The notes under the pieces: generated by a model | What the model was told of the DNA's origin: nothing | Database searches by the model: none | What the model saw: only the letters and a program-made list of their open reading frames with translations | From: Amaricoccus solimangrovi | GTDB taxonomy: Bacteria > Pseudomonadota > Alphaproteobacteria > Rhodobacterales > Rhodobacteraceae | Reading direction: 5' to 3' | Assembly (NCBI RefSeq): GCF_006385685.1 | Contig: NZ_VFRP01000004.1 | Coordinates: forward strand, 186,001-250,000 | DNA length: 64,000 nt | Position numbers and translations under genes: made by a program | Shown here: piece after piece, positions 32,220 through 41,355 of the stretch | Layout of the letters: each line of letters starts with the position of its first letter | Numbering within the stretch: the first letter of the stretch is position 1

Positions 32220-33035
32220 TCAGAGACCGAGGCCGAGCACGTCGCGCATCGTATATTCGCCGGGCGCGCGCCCCTGTCCCCAGAGCGCCGCGCGCACCGC
32301 GCCGCGCGCGAAGAGCATGCGGTCGCTCGCGACATGGCCGAGCGTGACCCGCTCGCCGGCGCCGGCGAAGAGCACCTCGTGCTCGCCGATCACGTCGCCG
32401 CCGCGCAGGCTCGCGAAGCCGATCGCCCCCTCGGGCCGCGGGCCGGTCAGCCCGTCGCGGCCGGCGACGCGCGCCTGGTCGAGCAGGACGCCCCGTCCCT
32501 CCGCCGCCGCCTCGCCCAGCATCAGCGCCGTGCCGGAGGGCGCGTCGACCTTGTGGCGGTGGTGGGTCTCGACGATCTCGATGTCGTAATCGGGGCCGAG
32601 CACCGCCGCCACCTTCCGGGTGAGCTCGACGAGCAGGTTGACGCCGACGCTCATGTTGCCGGAGCGCACGATCACCGCGTGGCGGCCGGCGGCGCGCAGA
32701 TGCGCGAGATGCGCGGGCTCGAGCCCGGTCGTGCCGATCACATGCGTCAGCCGCGCCTGCGCCGCGAGTTCGGCGAAGCCCACCGTCGCCTCCGGCGTCG
32801 TGAAGTCGAGCACCGCCTGGCTGCGCGCGAAGACCTCGAGCGCGTCGTCGTCGACCTTCACGCCGACCGGCGCGCCGCCCATCGCCTCGCCGAGGTCCTG
32901 CCCCGCCCAGGGGTGCCCCGGCCGCACCGTCGCACCGCTGAGGTAGGCGCCCGGCGCCTCCTCGACCGCCGCCACCAGCATGCGCCCCATCCGGCCGGCG
33001 GCGCCGACGACCGCGATCCCCACGCCCTTTTCCAT
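32220..33035 (-). CDS. dapB: 4-hydroxy-tetrahydrodipicolinate reductase
   Basis: 271 residues from [20 protein letters not shown], with GGGAGA upstream; the frame stays open for about 800 more codons as antisense shadow. The N-terminal dinucleotide-binding motif is [11 protein letters not shown]. The DapB signature is [16 protein letters not shown] with the catalytic His and Lys. GTTGL and [10 protein letters not shown] are also family-typical. The enzyme reduces the lysine and diaminopimelate precursor with NAD(P)H. It is divergent from rbfA. Confidence 0.96.
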   Translation of the reverse strand: MEKGVGIAVVGAAGRMGRMLVAAVEEAPGAYLSGATVRPGHPWAGQDLGEAMGGAPVGVKVDDDALEVFARSQAVLDFTTPEATVGFAELAAQARLTHVIGTTGLEPAHLAHLRAAGRHAVIVRSGNMSVGVNLLVELTRKVAAVLGPDYDIEIVETHHRHKVDAPSGTALMLGEAAAEGRGVLLDQARVAGRDGLTGPRPEGAIGFASLRGGDVIGEHEVLFAGAGERVTLGHVASDRMLFARGAVRAALWGQGRAPGEYTMRDVLGLGL

Positions 33036-33125
33036 GCTATTCTCCCGTCCAGTCGCGCGGATCCTCCGGGGCGAAGCGACGCCGCCGCCCTTGACTCCGC
33101 GCGCGCGTGATAGGATGTGACCCGG

Positions 33126-33521
33126 ATGGCAAAGACAAGACCCCTTTCCGGCGGCCCGAGCCAGCGCCAGCTGCGCGTGGCGGAGGTGATCCGGCGCGCG
33201 CTGTCGGACATCCTCGCCCGCGGCGACGTGCACGATCCCGAGCTCGGCTCGGCCTCGATCACCGTGGCCGAGGTCAAGGTCTCGCCCGACCTCAGGCATG
33301 CCACCGTCTTCGTCCTGCCGCTCGGCGGGGTGAATACCGAGGGCGTGCTGAAGGCGCTGACGCGCAACCGGCAGGAGTTGCGCCGGCAGGTGACGGGCCA
33401 GATCGACCTGAAATTCTCGCCGGAGCTGAGCTTCCAGCCGGACCGGCGTTTCGACCAGATGGACCGGACCCGCGAATTGCTGAATTCGCCCGAGGTGCGC
33501 CGGGACATCGATTCCGACTGA
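33126..33521 (+). CDS. rbfA: Ribosome-binding factor A
   Basis: 131 residues. The KH-like fold shows [21 protein letters not shown], then [20 protein letters not shown], and the C-terminal [19 protein letters not shown]. RbfA helps the maturation of the 30S subunit, including 16S 5' end processing, and is important in the cold. ATG 33126 is chosen; a GTG three codons earlier is possible. It is followed by truB after 12 bases, a common rbfA-truB pair. Confidence 0.94.
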   Translation: MAKTRPLSGGPSQRQLRVAEVIRRALSDILARGDVHDPELGSASITVAEVKVSPDLRHATVFVLPLGGVNTEGVLKALTRNRQELRRQVTGQIDLKFSPELSFQPDRRFDQMDRTRELLNSPEVRRDIDSD

Positions 33522-33533
33522 CGAGGTTTTCCC

Positions 33534-34448
33534 ATGGCCAGACGTCGACGCGGCCGGCCGGTGCACGGCTGGCTCCTGATCGACAAACCCGCGGGGCCGA
33601 CCTCGGCCCAGGTGGTGGCGAAGGTCCGCTGGGCGCTCGACGCGTCCAAGGCGGGGCATGCCGGCACGCTCGATCCCGCGGCGACCGGGCTTCTCGCCGT
33701 CGCGCTCGGCGAGGCGACGAAGACGGTTCCCTATGTGACCGACGCCGACAAGTGCTACCGCTTCACGGTGCGCTGGGGCGCGCGGACGGCGACCGACGAC
33801 GCCGAGGGCGCGGTGATCGCGACGAGCGACGCGCGGCCCGCGCCGGGAGAGATCGCGGCGGCGCTCGCCGCCTTCCGGGGCGACATCCTTCAGATCCCGC
33901 CCGATGTCTCGGCGGTGAAGGTCGAGGGCGAGCGCGCCTATGACCTCGCCCGCGCGGGCGAGACGCTGGAACTCGCGGCCCGGCCGCTCCACGTCGCCCG
34001 GCTGGAACTCGTCGGCACGCCCGACGCCGATACCGCCGTGCTGGAGATGGAATGCGGCAAGGGCGGCTATGTCCGCGCCATCGCCCGCGATCTCGGCGCG
34101 GCGCTCGGCTGCCACGGCCATGTGACGGAGCTGCGCCGCCTCTGGGCCGGCCCCTTCGACGTCGCGGACGCGATCGGCCTCGACGAGGTGGATCGCCTCG
34201 CGCGCACCCCCGATCTCGACGCGCGCCTGCTGGGGCTCGAGGCGGGCCTGGGCGACCTGCCCTGCCTGCCGGCGACGCCGCAGGGCGCGGCGCGGCTCCG
34301 CAACGGCAATCCCGGTCTCGTCCTGTCCTCGAACGTCGATTACGGCGACGAGGCCTGGGCGAGCTACGAGGGCGCGCCGGTCGCGATCGGCGTCTATCGC
34401 GGCGGCGAGCTGCACCCGACCCGCGTCTTTCGGCTCGACGCCGATTGA
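33534..34448 (+). CDS. truB: tRNA pseudouridine-55 synthase
   Basis: 304 residues. The N terminus [17 protein letters not shown] and the catalytic motif [16 protein letters not shown], with the nucleophilic Asp, are typical of TruB, as are [10 protein letters not shown] and [12 protein letters not shown]. It makes pseudouridine 55 in the T-loop of tRNAs. ATG 33534 has a GAGG upstream. It follows rbfA closely, so the two are probably co-transcribed. Confidence 0.96.
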   Translation: MARRRRGRPVHGWLLIDKPAGPTSAQVVAKVRWALDASKAGHAGTLDPAATGLLAVALGEATKTVPYVTDADKCYRFTVRWGARTATDDAEGAVIATSDARPAPGEIAAALAAFRGDILQIPPDVSAVKVEGERAYDLARAGETLELAARPLHVARLELVGTPDADTAVLEMECGKGGYVRAIARDLGAALGCHGHVTELRRLWAGPFDVADAIGLDEVDRLARTPDLDARLLGLEAGLGDLPCLPATPQGAARLRNGNPGLVLSSNVDYGDEAWASYEGAPVAIGVYRGGELHPTRVFRLDAD

Positions 34449-34487
34449 CGATGCCCCATAATCCCTCCGCGCAGGCGGGGGGATGGC

Positions 34488-36047
34488 ATGGACGACGGCT
34501 CGAAACCGGGTGAGACGCTGACGGCGCGGCCGCTCGTCACCGCCTATGAGGCCTTTCCGGAACTCGAACGGCTCTTCCTCGGCGCGACGACGGAAATCTG
34601 GGCCGGGTTCCGGATCTTCGATCTCAGGACGAAGCTGCGCTCGCCCGAGGGGCGGGCCGTCGGCGAGAGCTGGTTCGACCTGATCGTGCACCGGCTGCGC
34701 GCGGGCGTGAGGATCCATTTCCTGCTCGCCGATTTCGATCCCGCGCTGGCGACGCCGCTGCATCGGGGAACCTGGCGCTCGGTGCGGCAGTTCTGCGCGG
34801 CGCGCGAGATGGCCGGCGGCGCGGGGCTCGACCTTCTCGCCACGCGGCACGGCGCGCGGGCGGGCCTCGCCCCCCGCGGCCTCTTCTGGCCGGGCGTTCT
34901 CGCGAAGATCAGGGGCCAGATCCAGGCCCTGCGCGAGCTCGAGGAAGCCGAGCGGCGCGAGGCGCTCAGCCTCGCCGTCGGCCTGCGCCCCTGGATCCGC
35001 GATCCGCTCGCGGGCGGCTTCGCCTTCCGGCTCTGCCCGGTTCCGCATATCCATCCGGCGACGCATCATCAGAAGCTCGCGGTCTTCGACCGGCGCGCGC
35101 TCTTCATCGGCGGACTCGATCTCGACGAGCGGCGCTACGACGACCCGCGCCACGACCGCCCGGCGGAGGAGACATGGCACGACGTCTCCGTCGTCACCGA
35201 GGCGCCGGACTGCGTCGCGGCGGCGCAGGCCCATCTCGAGGCGATGCTGGGCGGGCAACCGCCGCCGCCGCCCCAGAGCCGGGGCAACCCCCGCCTCGTC
35301 CGCACCGTCTCGCGCGCGGGATCGGCCAATCCCTTCCGGCTCTCGCCCCGGCCGATGATCCGGGAATCGGAGGCGGAGCATTTCCGGATCTTCGCGGCGG
35401 CGCGCCAGCTCATCTTCATCGAGACGCAGTATTTCCGCCACCGGCCGCTCGCCCGGGCGCTGGCGCGGGCGGCGCGTCGCAACCGTGATCTGCAGCTCAT
35501 CATGATGCTGCCGGCGGCGCCGGAGGAGGTGGCCTTCGAATCACGTCCCGGGCTCGACTCGCGCTTCGGCGAGTACCTGCAGGCGCGCTGCGTGCGGAAG
35601 GTGAAGAGCGCCTTCGGACCCCGCGCCTTCATCGGCATGCCGCTTCGGCCCGTGCCCTCGCGGAGCGCGTCGCGCGACACGGCGCTCGGCTCCGACATCG
35701 TCTATATCCATGCGAAAGTGACGGTCGCCGACGACCGGGCGGGGCTGGTCGGCTCGGCCAATCTCAACGGCCGCAGCATGCGCTGGGACACCGAGGCGGG
35801 CGTGGTCTTCGACGACGCGCCCACCGTCGCGCATCTGCGCCGCCGGCTCTTCGAGCACTGGCTGCCGCCGGACGCGCCCGCGGCGGCCTACGACCTCGCC
35901 ACCGCCCGCGCGGCCTGGAGCGAGATCGCGCGCGAGAACACCCGACGCCCGCCTCGGGAGCGGCGCGGCTTCATCGTGCCCTACAACGTGCGACCCGCCG
36001 AGGAATTCGGCCAGCCGGTGCCGGGCGTGCCCGAGGAACTCGTCTAG
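34488..36047 (+). CDS. Phospholipase D-superfamily protein
   Basis: 519 residues with two HKD motifs: HQKLAVFD (H194, K196, D201) and HAKVTVAD (H408, K410, D415), each followed by the usual Gly-rich segment ([11 protein letters not shown] and [19 protein letters not shown]). Both sites are complete, so hydrolase or transferase activity on phosphodiesters is likely. There is no signal peptide, and the layout (long region between motifs, [10 protein letters not shown]-like stretch) is that of PLD-like enzymes acting on phospholipids rather than cardiolipin synthases with membrane helices. It follows truB by 39 bases. The physiological substrate is unknown. Confidence 0.87.
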   Translation: MDDGSKPGETLTARPLVTAYEAFPELERLFLGATTEIWAGFRIFDLRTKLRSPEGRAVGESWFDLIVHRLRAGVRIHFLLADFDPALATPLHRGTWRSVRQFCAAREMAGGAGLDLLATRHGARAGLAPRGLFWPGVLAKIRGQIQALRELEEAERREALSLAVGLRPWIRDPLAGGFAFRLCPVPHIHPATHHQKLAVFDRRALFIGGLDLDERRYDDPRHDRPAEETWHDVSVVTEAPDCVAAAQAHLEAMLGGQPPPPPQSRGNPRLVRTVSRAGSANPFRLSPRPMIRESEAEHFRIFAAARQLIFIETQYFRHRPLARALARAARRNRDLQLIMMLPAAPEEVAFESRPGLDSRFGEYLQARCVRKVKSAFGPRAFIGMPLRPVPSRSASRDTALGSDIVYIHAKVTVADDRAGLVGSANLNGRSMRWDTEAGVVFDDAPTVAHLRRRLFEHWLPPDAPAAAYDLATARAAWSEIARENTRRPPRERRGFIVPYNVRPAEEFGQPVPGVPEELV

Positions 36048-36048
36048 C

Positions 36049-36207
36049 TCAGAGGCACACGCCGTCGATCACCACCCCGCCCGAGCCGCCGTCGTCGCAA
36101 CCGGTCTGGCGGCTCTGGAGCAGCGGGTGCTTCGGCGGCGCGGGCCCGGAACAGGCGGAAAGGGCGAGGACCTGCCCGAGCACGAGCAGGAACAAGGCGT
36201 GGCGCAT
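36049..36207 (-). CDS. Small lipoprotein
   Basis: 52 residues from MRHALFLLVLGQVLALSAC. A short signal peptide ends in the lipobox LSAC, followed by about 34 residues with a second Cys pair (TGCDDGG and the terminal GVCL). GGGGAG upstream supports ATG 36207; the open frame is longer. It ends two bases after the phospholipase D-like stop on the other strand. Function unknown. Small lipoproteins of this size are often missed in automatic annotation. Confidence 0.65.
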   Translation of the reverse strand: MRHALFLLVLGQVLALSACSGPAPPKHPLLQSRQTGCDDGGSGGVVIDGVCL

Positions 36208-36274
36208 CTCGACATCTCCCCTCGTCGCGGGCCAGAGCATCCCAGCCCCGGCCGCCGCGATCAAGAGCGGAGGA

Positions 36275-37096
36275 TCAGGCGGCGCGGTCCCAGGTCGGGT
36301 GGAAACGGCCGGCGGGCGACAGCGTGAAGATCTCGCAGCCGTCCTCGGTCACGCCGATCGAATGCTCGAACTGGGCCGAGAGCGAGCGGTCCTTCGTCAC
36401 CGCCGTCCAGTCGTCGTCGAGCACCTTGGTCTCCGGCCGGCCGAGGTTGATCATCGGCTCGATCGTGAAGAACATCCCCGGCTCCAGCACCGGTCCCGAG
36501 CCCCAGCGGCCGTAATGGAGCACGTTCGGCGCGGCGTGGAACACCCGGCCGAGCCCATGGCCGCAGAAATCGCGCACCACCGAGCAGCGGTTGGCCTCGG
36601 CGAAGCGCTGGATCGCGGCGCCGATGTCGCCGAAGGTATGGCCGGGCCTCACCTGCTCGATGCCCTTGAAGAGGCAGTCGTGGGTGATGTCGATCAGCCG
36701 CTCCGCCTTGCGGTTGGGCGTGCCCGCGACATACATCCGGCTCGAGTCGCCGTACCAGCCGTCGACGATCACTGTGACGTCGATGTTGAGGATGTCGCCG
36801 TCGCGCAGCCGCTTGTCGGAGGGGATGCCGTGGCAGACGACATGGTTGATCGAGATGCAGGAGGCGTGCTGATAGCCCTTGTAGCCCACGGTGGCCGAGA
36901 TCGCGCCGGCGGCGCGAATCATGTCGTGGATCGCCGTGTCGAGTTCGAGCGTCGAGACGCCCGGCTTCACCAGCGGCGCGACGCGATCGAGAATATCCGC
37001 GACCAGATGCCCCGCCGCGCGCATTCCGGCGAAATCCTCTGGCGCGTGAATGCGAATGCCGTCCTTGTTCAGGCGGCTCGGCGAATAACCTTCCAC
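36275..37096 (-). CDS. map: Type I methionine aminopeptidase
   Basis: 273 residues from a GTG at 37096 (VEGYSPSRLNKDG) with AGGAG eight bases upstream; no ATG fits. The five metal ligands are visible: Asp in NIDVTVIVDGWYGD (two), His in CGHGLGRVFH, Glu in FTIEPMINLG and Glu in FEHSIGVTEDG. A His in NHVVCHGIP is the usual catalytic residue. The enzyme removes the N-terminal Met from nascent proteins. It follows the region divergent to the MoCF-domain gene. Confidence 0.94.
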   Translation of the reverse strand: MEGYSPSRLNKDGIRIHAPEDFAGMRAAGHLVADILDRVAPLVKPGVSTLELDTAIHDMIRAAGAISATVGYKGYQHASCISINHVVCHGIPSDKRLRDGDILNIDVTVIVDGWYGDSSRMYVAGTPNRKAERLIDITHDCLFKGIEQVRPGHTFGDIGAAIQRFAEANRCSVVRDFCGHGLGRVFHAAPNVLHYGRWGSGPVLEPGMFFTIEPMINLGRPETKVLDDDWTAVTKDRSLSAQFEHSIGVTEDGCEIFTLSPAGRFHPTWDRAA

Positions 37097-37339
37097 GGCG
37101 GTGTCTCCTGACAGTCTGATCGTCCCCTCGAAGCGTGCGGCGGGCGGAATGCCGAAGATCGGGATCCCCGCCCGGAATATCAGCCGCGGACCCCGCGCAC
37201 AGTGGCATGTAGGCCTTCGGCCCGCCGGGGGCAACCGCCCCGGCCCTCCGCCGCCCGCGGGACCGCGTTGCATCGCGCGCCGGCTTGGGTCTCTGATGGC
37301 GCGAGAACCGCCACCCGAGAAACCGCCCGGAGACCCGCC

Positions 37340-38089
37340 ATGACCCCCGTCGACCCAGGCCCGACCGCCGCCATGATCACGATCGGCGACGAGATCCTCT
37401 CGGGCCGGACCCAGGATGCGAACATGCCCTTCCTCGCCCAGGCGCTGGCCGCCAAGGGCATCCCGATGCGGGAGGCGCGCGTCGTGCCCGACGTGGCCGA
37501 GGAGATCGTCGCGGCTGTGAACGCGCTCCGCGCGAAATACACCCATGTCTTCACCTCGGGCGGGATCGGCCCCACCCATGACGACATCACCGCCGATTGC
37601 GTCGCGGCCGCCTTCGGCGTCGGGATCGGCGTGCGCGAGGATGCGCGGGCGATCCTCGCCACCAATTACGCCGATCCGGAGCGCGACCTGAACGAGGCGC
37701 GGCTCAGGATGGCGCGGATCCCGGACGGGGCCGCGCTGATCGACAACCCGGTCTCGAAGGCCCCGGGCTTCACGCTCGGCAACGTGCATGTGATGGCCGG
37801 CGTGCCCCGCGTATTCCAGGCGATGGTGGCGGCCCTGCTGCCCGGCCTCGCGGACGGGGTGCCGGTCCTGAGCGAGTCGATCCGGATCGACCTGCCGGAG
37901 GGACGGATCGCGGGGCCGCTGCGGCTGGTCGCCGAGGCGCATCCGGACGTCTCGATCGGCAGCTATCCGTTCCAGAACGACGGAGGCTTCGGCGCGAACA
38001 TCGTCGCGCGGAGCACGGATCCGGCGGCGCTGGCCGAGGCGATGGCGGCGCTGCGCGAGATGGCGGCGCTGCTCGCCGCGCCGGCCTGA
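37340..38089 (+). CDS. MoCF/CinA-N-domain protein
   Basis: 249 residues. The N-terminal ~170 residues are a molybdopterin-binding (MoCF) domain: AAMITIGDEILSGRTQDAN, VFTSGGIGPTHDDITADCVA and APGFTLGNVHVMAGVPRVFQ. The C-terminal amidase domain of full CinA is absent, which is the rule for this short group. It may bind a nucleotide such as ADP-ribose or a molybdopterin; the exact role is unknown. ATG 37340 is chosen over the longer open frame. The 243-base gap to the divergent map gene shows no clear promoter by eye. Confidence 0.85.
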   Translation: MTPVDPGPTAAMITIGDEILSGRTQDANMPFLAQALAAKGIPMREARVVPDVAEEIVAAVNALRAKYTHVFTSGGIGPTHDDITADCVAAAFGVGIGVREDARAILATNYADPERDLNEARLRMARIPDGAALIDNPVSKAPGFTLGNVHVMAGVPRVFQAMVAALLPGLADGVPVLSESIRIDLPEGRIAGPLRLVAEAHPDVSIGSYPFQNDGGFGANIVARSTDPAALAEAMAALREMAALLAAPA

Positions 38090-38141
38090 GCGCAGCTTTC
38101 CCTTGCCTTGACCGGGGAGAAGGCCTTACCAGCGAAGGCGC

Positions 38142-38227
38142 CGGGGCTTGGCGAAATTGGTAGACGCAAGGCACTTAAAATGCCTCGGGCTTGTCCCGTA
38201 CCGGTTCGATTCCGGTAGCCCCGACCA
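38142..38227 (+). tRNA. tRNA-Leu(UAA)
   Basis: 86 bases including the encoded CCA. The acceptor CGGGGCT pairs with AGCCCCG. The D stem is GCG/CGC, the anticodon arm AGGCA-CTTAAAA-TGCCT has anticodon TAA, the long variable arm is CGGG-CTTGT-CCCG (class II), and the T arm is ACCGG-TTCGATT-CCGGT. It reads the rare UUA and UUG codons. Confidence 0.95.
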
Positions 38228-38231
38228 ACCC

Positions 38232-39644
38232 TCACTCCGCCGGGGCCGGCCGCGCCCGATGTCCCGAGACCGCCGCGCCCGCCTCGCGCGGCAGGCGCAG
38301 GAAGACGGCCGCGGCGATGACCGCGACCCCGGCGACGCCGAGGAAGGCGGTGTGGAAATCCGCGAGCGTCAGTCCGGCGGCTCCGCCCCGCGCCCGGCTC
38401 GAGACGTCGAGAATGGCCCCCGCGAGCGCCACGCCGGTCGCGAGCGAGATCTGCTGCGCCACCGCGTTGATCGCGGTCGCCTGCGAACTGTCCGCGTCGG
38501 TCACCTCGGCGAAGACGAGCGCGTTCACCCCGGTGAAGTAGAGCGAGCGCAGCACGCCGCCCGCGTAGAGGCAGGCCATGATGAGCGCGACCGGCGTCGC
38601 TGGCGTGAAACTCGCGTTGATCGCGATGAAGAGCGCCGAGGCGAGCGCGCCGAAGCCGAGCAGATCGCGGAAGCCGAAGGCGCGGAAGGCACGCCGGGCG
38701 ACGAATTTCGAACTGAGCGCGCCCGCCGCCGCGACGAAGGTCACGAGGCCGGAATGGAAGGCGTCGAGCCCGAAGCCGAGCTGCAGCATCAGCGGCAGCA
38801 GGAACGGGATTGCCCCGATGCCGATCCGGAAGAGCGACCCGCCGAGGATGCCGGCGCGAAACAGCGGGTGCCGCAGCATCGCCGGATCGAGCAGCGGAAA
38901 GGGCGCGCGGCGGGCGTGCCGGACGTAGCCGAGGCTCGCCGCCAGGCCGATCGCGATCGTCGCATAGCCATAGGCGATCGGCAGCGCGGGCAGGCTCACG
39001 ACCGACATGCCGAAGACGATTCCCGCGACGGCGAGCCCGCAGAGGACGAAGCCCGGCAGGTCGATCGGGCGCGGCTCCCGCGGCGCGCCATCCTCGAGGA
39101 AGCGGGTCACCAGCAGGATTCCGGCCACGCTGATCGGCACGTTGATCCAGAAGATCCAGTGCCAGCTGAGGTAGGTGGTGAGAAAGCCGCCCAGCGGCGG
39201 GCCGAGCAGCGGGCCGATCAGCGCGGGGATCGTGAGCCAGGCCATGGCGCTCACCAGATCCTCGCGCCGCGTGGCCCGGACGAGGATGAGCCGGCCGACC
39301 GGCGTCATCATCGATCCGCCGATCCCCTGCAGGAACCGGGCGAGCACGAAACCCTCGATCGATCCGGCGAAGGCGCAGGCGACCGAGCCCATCGCGAAGA
39401 TCCCGATCGCGAGGCGGAAGACGTGCTTCGCTCCGAACCGGTCGGCCATCCAGCCGGAGATCGGGATGAAGATCGCGAGCGCGACCAGATAGGAGGTCAC
39501 GGCGAGCTTCAGCGACACGGGCGACGTGCCGATATCGGCCGCGATCGCCGGCAGCGAGGTGGCGATCACCGTCGAATCCATCTGCTCCATGAAGAGCGAG
39601 ACGGCGAGCACCAGCGGAGTGATTGGAGCGTTCAGGCGGGGCAA
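38232..39644 (-). CDS. MFS drug:H+ antiporter, DHA2-like
   Basis: About 470 residues with some 13-14 hydrophobic segments. Motif C-like and DHA signatures are LFMEQMDSTVIATSLPAIAAD in the first helix, GWMADRFGAKHVFR between helices 2 and 3 (motif A) and FLQGIGGSMMTPVGRLIL. These fit the MdtD/EmrB group of multidrug exporters. The TTG at 39644 (LPRLNAPITPLVL) with GGAAG upstream is the likely start, since the longer frame adds an Arg-rich tail; this is not certain. The stop lies five bases after the tRNA-Leu, on the opposite strand. The substrate is unknown. Confidence 0.88.
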   Translation of the reverse strand: MPRLNAPITPLVLAVSLFMEQMDSTVIATSLPAIAADIGTSPVSLKLAVTSYLVALAIFIPISGWMADRFGAKHVFRLAIGIFAMGSVACAFAGSIEGFVLARFLQGIGGSMMTPVGRLILVRATRREDLVSAMAWLTIPALIGPLLGPPLGGFLTTYLSWHWIFWINVPISVAGILLVTRFLEDGAPREPRPIDLPGFVLCGLAVAGIVFGMSVVSLPALPIAYGYATIAIGLAASLGYVRHARRAPFPLLDPAMLRHPLFRAGILGGSLFRIGIGAIPFLLPLMLQLGFGLDAFHSGLVTFVAAAGALSSKFVARRAFRAFGFRDLLGFGALASALFIAINASFTPATPVALIMACLYAGGVLRSLYFTGVNALVFAEVTDADSSQATAINAVAQQISLATGVALAGAILDVSSRARGGAAGLTLADFHTAFLGVAGVAVIAAAVFLRLPREAGAAVSGHRARPAPAE

Positions 39645-39741
39645 GGAAATCTTCCGGGAACTGGTTCCGGAACGCGCCGCGCTCCGGGCGAGGGGCCAGA
39701 TAGCCCGGAGGTGCCCCCGCGGCAATGGTTCGCGAGCCAAA

Positions 39742-41355
39742 CTATTCGTCGTCGGCGTCTCCGGGCGGCAGCAGCGCCTCCAGCGCCTCGATCCGGTCCG
39801 CCTCGGATGGCGGCTTGTCCCAGCGGAGCCGGCTGATCCGGGGAAAGCGCATCGCGACCCCGGACTTGTGCCGGGTGGACCGGTTCAGCCCCTCGAAGGC
39901 GACTTCGAGCACGAGGCCGTGGCCGGGTTCCGCCCGCACCGCCCGCACCGGGCCGAACCGCTCGACGGTGTTGTCGCGCACGAAGCGGTCGATGCGGACG
40001 AGTTCCTCGTCGGTGAAGCCGAAATAGGCCTTGCCCACGGGGACGAGCGCGCCATCCGGCGCCCAGACGCCGAAGGTATAGTCGGAGTAATAGCCGGAGC
40101 GCTTGCCGTGCCCGCGCTGCGCGTACATCAGCACCGCGTCGATCACGCGGGGATCGCGCTTCCACTTGTACCAGTGGCCGGCCGGGCGGCCTGCGAGATA
40201 GGGGCTGTCGCGGCGCTTCAGCATCACGCCCTCGATCACCTCCTCCGGCGGCGCGGCCCGTTCGCGCGCGAGTTCGGCCCAGCTTTCGAAGCCGATGAGC
40301 GGCGAGAGGTCGAACCGGTCGCGGTCGAGCCCCGCCGCGAAGGCCTCGAGCCGGGCGCGGCGGGCGTCGAAGGGCGCGGGCCGCAGATCCTCCCCGCCCT
40401 CGCGCAGCAGGTCGTATAGGCGGAGGAAGGCCGGGAAGCGCCCCATCTCGCGCGCCGTCACCGTCTTGCGGTTCAGCCGCCGCTGCAGGTCGCCGAAGGG
40501 CGCCGCCCCGGCCCCGAGCCCCTCCGGCCGCGCGACGAGCAGTTCCCCGTCGAGCGTCGCATCGAAGCGCATCGCCTCGACGAGATCGGGAAAGGCGCGC
40601 GAGATCTCCTCGCCCGTGCGCGAATAGAGCCGCTGGCCCTCCGGCCCGGCGGAGGCCTGCACCCGGATCCCGTCCCATTTCCATTCCGCGCGGAAATCGG
40701 CCGGGTCGAGCTTCGCCCGGTCGGCCTCCTCCAGCGGATGGGACAGCATGACGGGGCGGAAGCCGAGCCGCGTGTCCGCGGCCGGCCGCGCCCCCGTTCC
40801 GCCGAGCCAGGCGAAGAGCGCCGCGTAGGGCGGCTCCAGCCCGTGCCAGACCTCCTCGATCTCGTTCACGTCCCGGCCGCCGAAATCGGCCAGCGCCTGT
40901 TTCGCGAGTCGGGCCGAGACGCCGACGCGCAGCCCGCCGGTGACGAGCTTCAGGAGCGCGAAGCGCGCGGGCGCGTCGAGCGCGTCGAGCCGGCGCTCGA
41001 CCAGGCGCGGCGCCTCGCGCCGGGAGGCGCCGCGCAGTTCCGCGACAACCTCCCCCAAGGGCGGGTCGGCGGGCGGGGTGGCGCCTTCGGGCCACATCAG
41101 CGCGATCGTCTCCGCCAGATCGCCGACGAAGTCGTGGGAGAGCGCGAAGAGTTCCGGATCCGCCCGCTCGGCGATCAGCGCGCGGAGCATCGCGGGCTTC
41201 ACCGTGTCGAGCCGCAGGTCGCCGGTGATCGCCGCGAGCCCCCAGCCGCGATCGGGATCGGGCGCCTCCGCCAGATAGGCCTCGATCAGCCGCAGCTTGC
41301 CGTTGCGCGACGGCGTGAGCGACAGGCGGTCGAGCAGGGTGGCGAAGCGGCGCAT
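39742..41355 (-). CDS. ATP-dependent DNA ligase (ligase-associated repair type)
   Basis: 537 residues. An N-terminal domain of about 200 residues is followed by the nucleotidyl-transferase core with the AMP-binding Lys in EWKWDGIRVQ (motif I). DGELLVARPEG (motif III), EGVMLKRRDSPY (motif IV) and HWYKWKRD (motif V) follow, then the OB domain. It seals nicks with ATP. The start ATG overlaps the stop of the MBL exonuclease gene by one base. In many bacteria this ligase and exonuclease occur with a DEXH helicase and a PdeM-type phosphoesterase; those two are not adjacent here. Confidence 0.92.
   Translation of the reverse strand: MRRFATLLDRLSLTPSRNGKLRLIEAYLAEAPDPDRGWGLAAITGDLRLDTVKPAMLRALIAERADPELFALSHDFVGDLAETIALMWPEGATPPADPPLGEVVAELRGASRREAPRLVERRLDALDAPARFALLKLVTGGLRVGVSARLAKQALADFGGRDVNEIEEVWHGLEPPYAALFAWLGGTGARPAADTRLGFRPVMLSHPLEEADRAKLDPADFRAEWKWDGIRVQASAGPEGQRLYSRTGEEISRAFPDLVEAMRFDATLDGELLVARPEGLGAGAAPFGDLQRRLNRKTVTAREMGRFPAFLRLYDLLREGGEDLRPAPFDARRARLEAFAAGLDRDRFDLSPLIGFESWAELARERAAPPEEVIEGVMLKRRDSPYLAGRPAGHWYKWKRDPRVIDAVLMYAQRGHGKRSGYYSDYTFGVWAPDGALVPVGKAYFGFTDEELVRIDRFVRDNTVERFGPVRAVRAEPGHGLVLEVAFEGLNRSTRHKSGVAMRFPRISRLRWDKPPSEADRIEALEALLPPGDADDE

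Noticed and set aside
32220-35441. A 1073-codon minus-strand frame ending in dapB
   Set aside because: Only the last 271 codons are DapB. The rest is antisense to rbfA, truB and the phospholipase D-like gene and has no motifs.
38142-38227. tRNA-Leu as an integration site
   Set aside because: No integrase, no duplicated 3' end and no foreign composition beside it; the neighbouring MFS gene has normal GC content.
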